Made by a program: the position numbers and the translations under genes. The notes beneath the pieces are model-generated. The model saw nothing but the letters and a program-made list of their open reading frames with translations. It had not been told where the DNA came from and made no database searches. A stretch of 64,000 nucleotides of DNA from Sympetrum striolatum (Eukaryota > Arthropoda > Insecta > Odonata > Libellulidae). Below, in pieces: positions 60,021 through 64,000 of this stretch (its first letter is position 1; every line of letters begins with the position of its first letter). The stretch is from positions 21,484,459-21,548,458 of the forward strand of contig OX388349.1 of assembly GCA_947579665.1 (NCBI GenBank), given 5' to 3'.

Positions 60021-60770
60021 ATGGCTGGACAAAACTCGCCACTTTCAAACATCACCCACTCTATGATAACCACATTCGTTTGAGAGACCGAGCGAGAGCA
60101 TCTAACAACAATATCATAACCGCGTAGCATCATTAGTTGAAGCACACGGCCCCTCCTACAGCAATCATGCCATCAAAAACTACTTCTCCTAACGCGTGAA
60201 GCGATCTCGAGACGCCGTAACAGAAATACAAGAGAGAGGGATTAAATGATCAACACCCTCTAATGATATCTCAGATTGCTCTTTGTAGGCTCAGAGATCA
60301 CACGAATGCGCCGGGAATTTCGCGAAATTACCCCGCGTCTCAATTCCAGCCGCTCCTCCGAAAATCAAACTTGTTCAAGAAACGCGAGAAAATCACACCG
60401 AAGACAATTTTCCATTTTTCATCCAAATGCCTCTTAAAGGCCCCGAAAACCTGATAGTCATCTGTCGAAATCATTTAGGGCGTTGGAGTGTGAAGGAGGA
60501 GATAGCGAGAAATTAGTTTTCGGAATCGACTGATTCCTGAATTCTATTTACGATTCGAGTCGTACAAGATTGAGTAATCCCTCGCCAATCACTTGGGTTA
60601 CGTTCCTGGTAGGGGACGCGGTTCATTTAACTCTCGAAAGACATTTCGGTACACTCCTTCTGGTTGCTCGTGGGAGACAAGGATTGGGGAGGGTAAATAA
60701 AATAGCTTTTAATACAACCGTGGACATTAAGTACATACTTACAAGTTCCTCATATTAAGAAGATGAGTGG
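60021..60770. other. GC-richer island
   Basis: CG-containing sequence with frames of 62-63 codons, no motif. Confidence 0.45.
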
Positions 60771-60819
60771 GCGACGTGATAAATACGGGCTCCTCAAAGC
60801 GTAAGAGTATTATGAGGAA

Positions 60820-61220
60820 ATTATTAAGGGTTATGAGGTCTTTATTAAGACGCGATTGAGACGGTAAAGTCTCTTCTTCCATCTAACCTATCATCAATAA
60901 TATTAAAAACTGTAGTACTGTAGATGAATAGAGATACAGAAGATAATGTTAGGAGTGGGTGTAAATAAAACCAAAGTAATGTCATAGGAAGAAAAACCAC
61001 TGCAGGGAAACATCCACGAAGAAGGGAGTGTGACTTTTAACTGAAACCTACTGACAGCTCAAGTTAAAAGATTTAAAGGTAAGCAGAGCATAACATCGAA
61101 ATCACAAAGGCTGTAATACAAAAAAAATCACAAAATATAAAATCCATAGAAGGAAAAATTACAATGGTACACAATGCGAAAAAAATAAATATCACAACAG
61201 TATTACGGAGTCAAATAATT
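60820..61220 (+). repeat. R1-family repeat, long copy
   Basis: TAAAGTCTCTTCTTCCATCT and AACCTATCATCAATAATATT, then GTAAATAAAACCAAAGTAAT, GCAGGGAAACATCCACGAAG, CTACTGACAGCTCAAGTTAA. The homology with the 47.2-kb copy continues to GTACACAATGCGAAAAAAAT and AATATCACAA near 61170-61200. Confidence 0.65.
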
Positions 61221-62540
61221 TAAGTAACATCATTCACAATTTAATTCATGATATTTAATCCCCAACTAGAATAATAGGTGTATACCCAACATTTTTTGAG
61301 CGATATAAAAAAGGGAATTACGATAAAAATATTCAGTTGCATCAATTAACTTTTACGTTTTTTAATATTTTATTTTGTTAGATGAAAGGAATTAGCTCTC
61401 TTGGCGCAGAAGGGGGTGGCGGGCTGTGAGGAGGAGGATATACATAGCTAAAGAGAAAGTAACCTTGACTTAACTTTTATACAGCTAAATAGATAATGGA
61501 TTTTCCAGAAGAATACAATTCAGAGAATTAGGAATGACGCAGGAAATTTCTTTCGCGTCAAGACTGAATTCATTTCCGCTGCTATTCAAACGGAACATTT
61601 CTCTGGCGATCCTTGAGCTGACTGGAAACGTTTTTTCGACATCAGAGGAATAAGCAATGTATTTACACGAGTCTAAGGCGATGTTTTTTCCCCCTTCTGG
61701 AATTCCGAGGTAAAGTCGGTTCGTCTTAAAAACGTACGCCAAAATCTAAAATTCGAAGTGGGATAGAATAATGTAAATGTTTACGTGAAAAATCGTGCCA
61801 TATTAAATTATTATATTGATCATATAAAGGATATATAAGTTATCCAGCCTAAGCATTTCTATTGAAAATCTTATCTTAAATATTAATATTATTATTAAAA
61901 GAAACTGTGTAAGCTGTACGTCTGGTGGCAATCTTTCACTTACATAGTAATACAAAACACAATAATTATGAATTTACACGATCCCAACACCATAATTAAA
62001 TATTTATACGCATAAGAAAAGTGTACCTGACACTTAATACATACATAATGACTTTTGACGAGCAATCTGTTTTTCTTTAATATTAAATACATCTCAATAA
62101 TTTTGACTGTGAATGCATCTTAATAATTTCACGTTTACTATTCTTTGCTTTTTTTCTATAAACATGCAGAGAAAGTTGAAATATAGTTCTGAGGTATTTC
62201 ATTTTCACTATCAATTGCAAAAACTTTAACTTCAAGGAATTTCATAACTAAGGACATAAAACACATTTGGGTGATCCGGTAGATGTCGCTGAAAAATAGA
62301 AACCAGTCGATATTTGTAAATAAATAGTGAAATTTTTACATGTGTTCATGGAAAGAGGAATGTTTACTAATTTTGTTTTTAATATTATATTTATATAATA
62401 TATATATCATGGATTATTTTTCAAATTTCTTCATTTCCCTAGAGGAGTTCCAAATAAAGGAGATCGATTTAGAATGAAATTCGTCTAAATACCACTTTAC
62501 AGCTTAATTTTAATTTTCACTATTTATTGAAAGACTCGCA
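61221..62540. other. AT-rich non-coding stretch
   Basis: A weak GC rise at 61380-61740 with an 85-codon minus-strand frame lacking motifs. ATATAT runs near 62390-62410. Nothing else. Confidence 0.5.
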
Positions 62541-63357
62541 TATTCTTTACTTCGGAAAAAAGTAAGGATCTCTCTCGAGCAAGGAATATTCAGGATTTAA
62601 TACCATTACTGCGTGAGATAAATGTACGAGCGCATTCGAGGAAAACACTAGTGCTCTAATTCTCGCTTGATGGAGAGCTACTCCACTCGCTTTTCATCGG
62701 TCTTGTACGAGGATGAGTATAAATGATACCAAATATCATTCATCATCCATCCACTTTTTCCCACTTGGCTCCAATCATCCTCCACAGTCCCTCTAGGTTT
62801 CTCGGGAGGTTCCAATCGATAAAGTCTCCCACTTCGCCACCAGAGGGGGAAAAAGCGAGGGTGGCACGAGGATATAAAGAGGAGCGATGGGAAAGAGAAA
62901 AAGCCACCGAGGAGAGTGCCGAATAGGCATAAGAATGTCTGCCACTCGGCACTAACGTAGCTAGGGTTTTTAGGGGAGATGTAGGAAGCTGTTGGGTGAA
63001 GGGGAGAGGGGTCTGGAAAAGTTTGTGAGAGCTATAGAAAGGGGAGAGGCGAAGAAATGGGATGATGGGTGCTGGAGGGGATCGTGGGGTGGCAGGTGGC
63101 AGATGGAGGAGAGGGATGAGGTCGGGTTACTACACAAAGAGAGGGTCAACTAGGGAAGAGTAGGCGACACGTGGGTGAGAGATTTCTGCTCCGTGGTTCG
63201 GTTGATTCCCACACGGACTGATGGCTTCGGTATGAGCGCGACAAGTGGGCGAAAGGGTTTATGTAATCGGAGGAATTGCGAAAGGCCGTCGCCGGAGAAG
63301 CGGAAAATTTGAAGCCGAATCTCCAGGTGCGAAACAGAGGCGTCGAGATGTTTCCTA
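62541..63357. other. GC-richer, purine-rich island
   Basis: From 62840 to 63170 the plus strand is rich in G and A (GGGGAGAGGGGTCTGG near 63001). Frames of 66-80 codons on both strands, no motif. Confidence 0.55.
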
Positions 63358-63903
63358 GCGAAGATAATTTCGCTCACTGTTTCCAGCATCAATACGGCGT
63401 CGCAGAATCATTGCCTTATTGTATTTCAGAAGAGCGTCGCAAGTGTTATTTGCGTTTTTATACGGAAAACATATAAGTATGACATAAAACATGTCCGCAA
63501 TAACACAATGTCGTAAAATCGAAAGCATTTTTGTTGTTATTGTAAAATTATACAGAAATGTGGGGTTTTTCATTTCTTGCGATGCAGTTCTTTGTCTTTT
63601 ATGAGTTCGATAAGGTTTTTATTAAGGTGAGAATAAGGCTACAAGCTTCCAGCATCAATACAGCGGCGTCGAAATATTACCTTACCGTTCGAACTGCGCA
63701 TTACCTATTCTTTGAGTTTTGTTATCGAAGACAAATGAACGCAATATTAAATCTGAAAACAATAACATGTTTTAGCATAAGATCGAAGGCATTTTCCGCG
63801 AATTTTATTGTTATTGTAACATTTTACTGCAATGTGAGGATTTTCATTTCGTATAATGCAGTCGTTTCATTGTATTTTGTGACTTCTATATGCCATTCAT
63901 TAA
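63358..63903 (+). repeat. Direct duplication, 266-bp period
   Basis: TTCCAGCATCAATACGGCGT at 63381 returns as TTCCAGCATCAATACAGCGG at 63647. Then AAATCGAAAGCATTTT pairs with AGATCGAAGGCATTTT, TGTTATTGTAAAATTATAC with TGTTATTGTAACATTTTAC, and ATGTGGGGTTTTTCATTTC with ATGTGAGGATTTTCATTTC. Both copies end near ATTAAGG. A 138-codon frame (63558-63974) crosses the junction; the first copy is not open in the matching frame, so I do not call it a gene. Confidence 0.7.
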
Positions 63904-64000
63904 GGCAAATATCAGATAAAACTTCAAAGCCAATTTTCAATTATGGTGAAGCACAACATGAACTTTTAATATAATATCCAATTGAAATTATTTCTCTAAT

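Noticed and set aside
1..64000. CRISPR array, operon, phage or plasmid features
   Set aside because: No regularly spaced repeats, no packed genes with ribosome-binding sites, and eukaryotic repeats throughout.
1..64000. Conserved microRNA genes
   Set aside because: I looked for mature sequences of widely conserved arthropod miRNAs that I know and found none; hairpins present belong to repeats.

Overview
The window looks like non-coding nuclear DNA of a eukaryote, most likely an arthropod (insect-like). The sequence is AT-rich throughout and has no operon-like gene packing. The longest open frame is only 170 codons. The repeats are eukaryotic: tRNA-derived SINE pieces, a Tc1/mariner-type MITE, a possible hAT-type element, LINE ORF2 remnants and Penelope-like hammerhead segments. 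I found no protein gene I can name, no genuine tRNA or rRNA gene, and nothing bacterial or viral. The species cannot be read from the sequence; arthropod is an inference from repeat style.

Layout. Two textures alternate. AT-rich stretches carry most of the recognisable repeats. Between them lie more than twenty islands of about 0.3-1 kb that are clearly richer in G+C and CpG and are often purine-rich on one strand (for example 6.34-6.84, 11.04-11.96, 16.59-17.48, 28.49-29.06, 42.84-43.72, 56.43-57.12, 58.04-59.16 and 62.54-63.36 kb). The polypyrimidine strand of such islands has few stop codons, which explains many of the longer Ser/Phe/Leu/Pro-rich open frames; I do not call those genes.

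Repeats. Two decayed copies of the same LINE C-terminal module lie at 15.93-16.19 kb (+) and 44.37-44.79 kb (-). tRNA-like SINE pieces lie at 4.24-4.46 kb (as a fold-back), 26.72 and 54.06 kb, with a different family at 41.08 kb. A dispersed family (here R1) occurs at 15.34, 46.07, 47.24 and 60.82 kb and as a three-unit tandem array at 55.49-56.21 kb. A second family, with ACACGGCTGT and CTCCAATAGCCG blocks, occurs at 2.18, 8.85 and 16.25 kb, with a related piece at 55.69 kb. Several old direct duplications (54-270 bp period) are at 6.1, 6.8, 12.45, 19.0-19.7, 39.7, 51.2 and 63.4 kb.

Most interesting signal. Five places, in four repeats with unrelated flanks, carry a hammerhead-ribozyme-like core: CTGANGA (or a one-base variant), one extra base, a short hairpin, GAAA (AAAA in one copy), then a tiny self-complementary stem III followed by A, C or T at the predicted cleavage position. 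They are at 8.98, 16.35, 20.96, 34.26 and 42.29 kb, all on the minus strand; a sixth, truncated copy is inverted at 34.32 kb. The two copies of the ACACGGCTGT family show paired substitutions in the hairpin. Tiny palindromic stem III hammerheads are known from Penelope-like retroelements. The ACACGGCTGT-family copies may be an undescribed hammerhead-bearing repeat, but that needs a database search.
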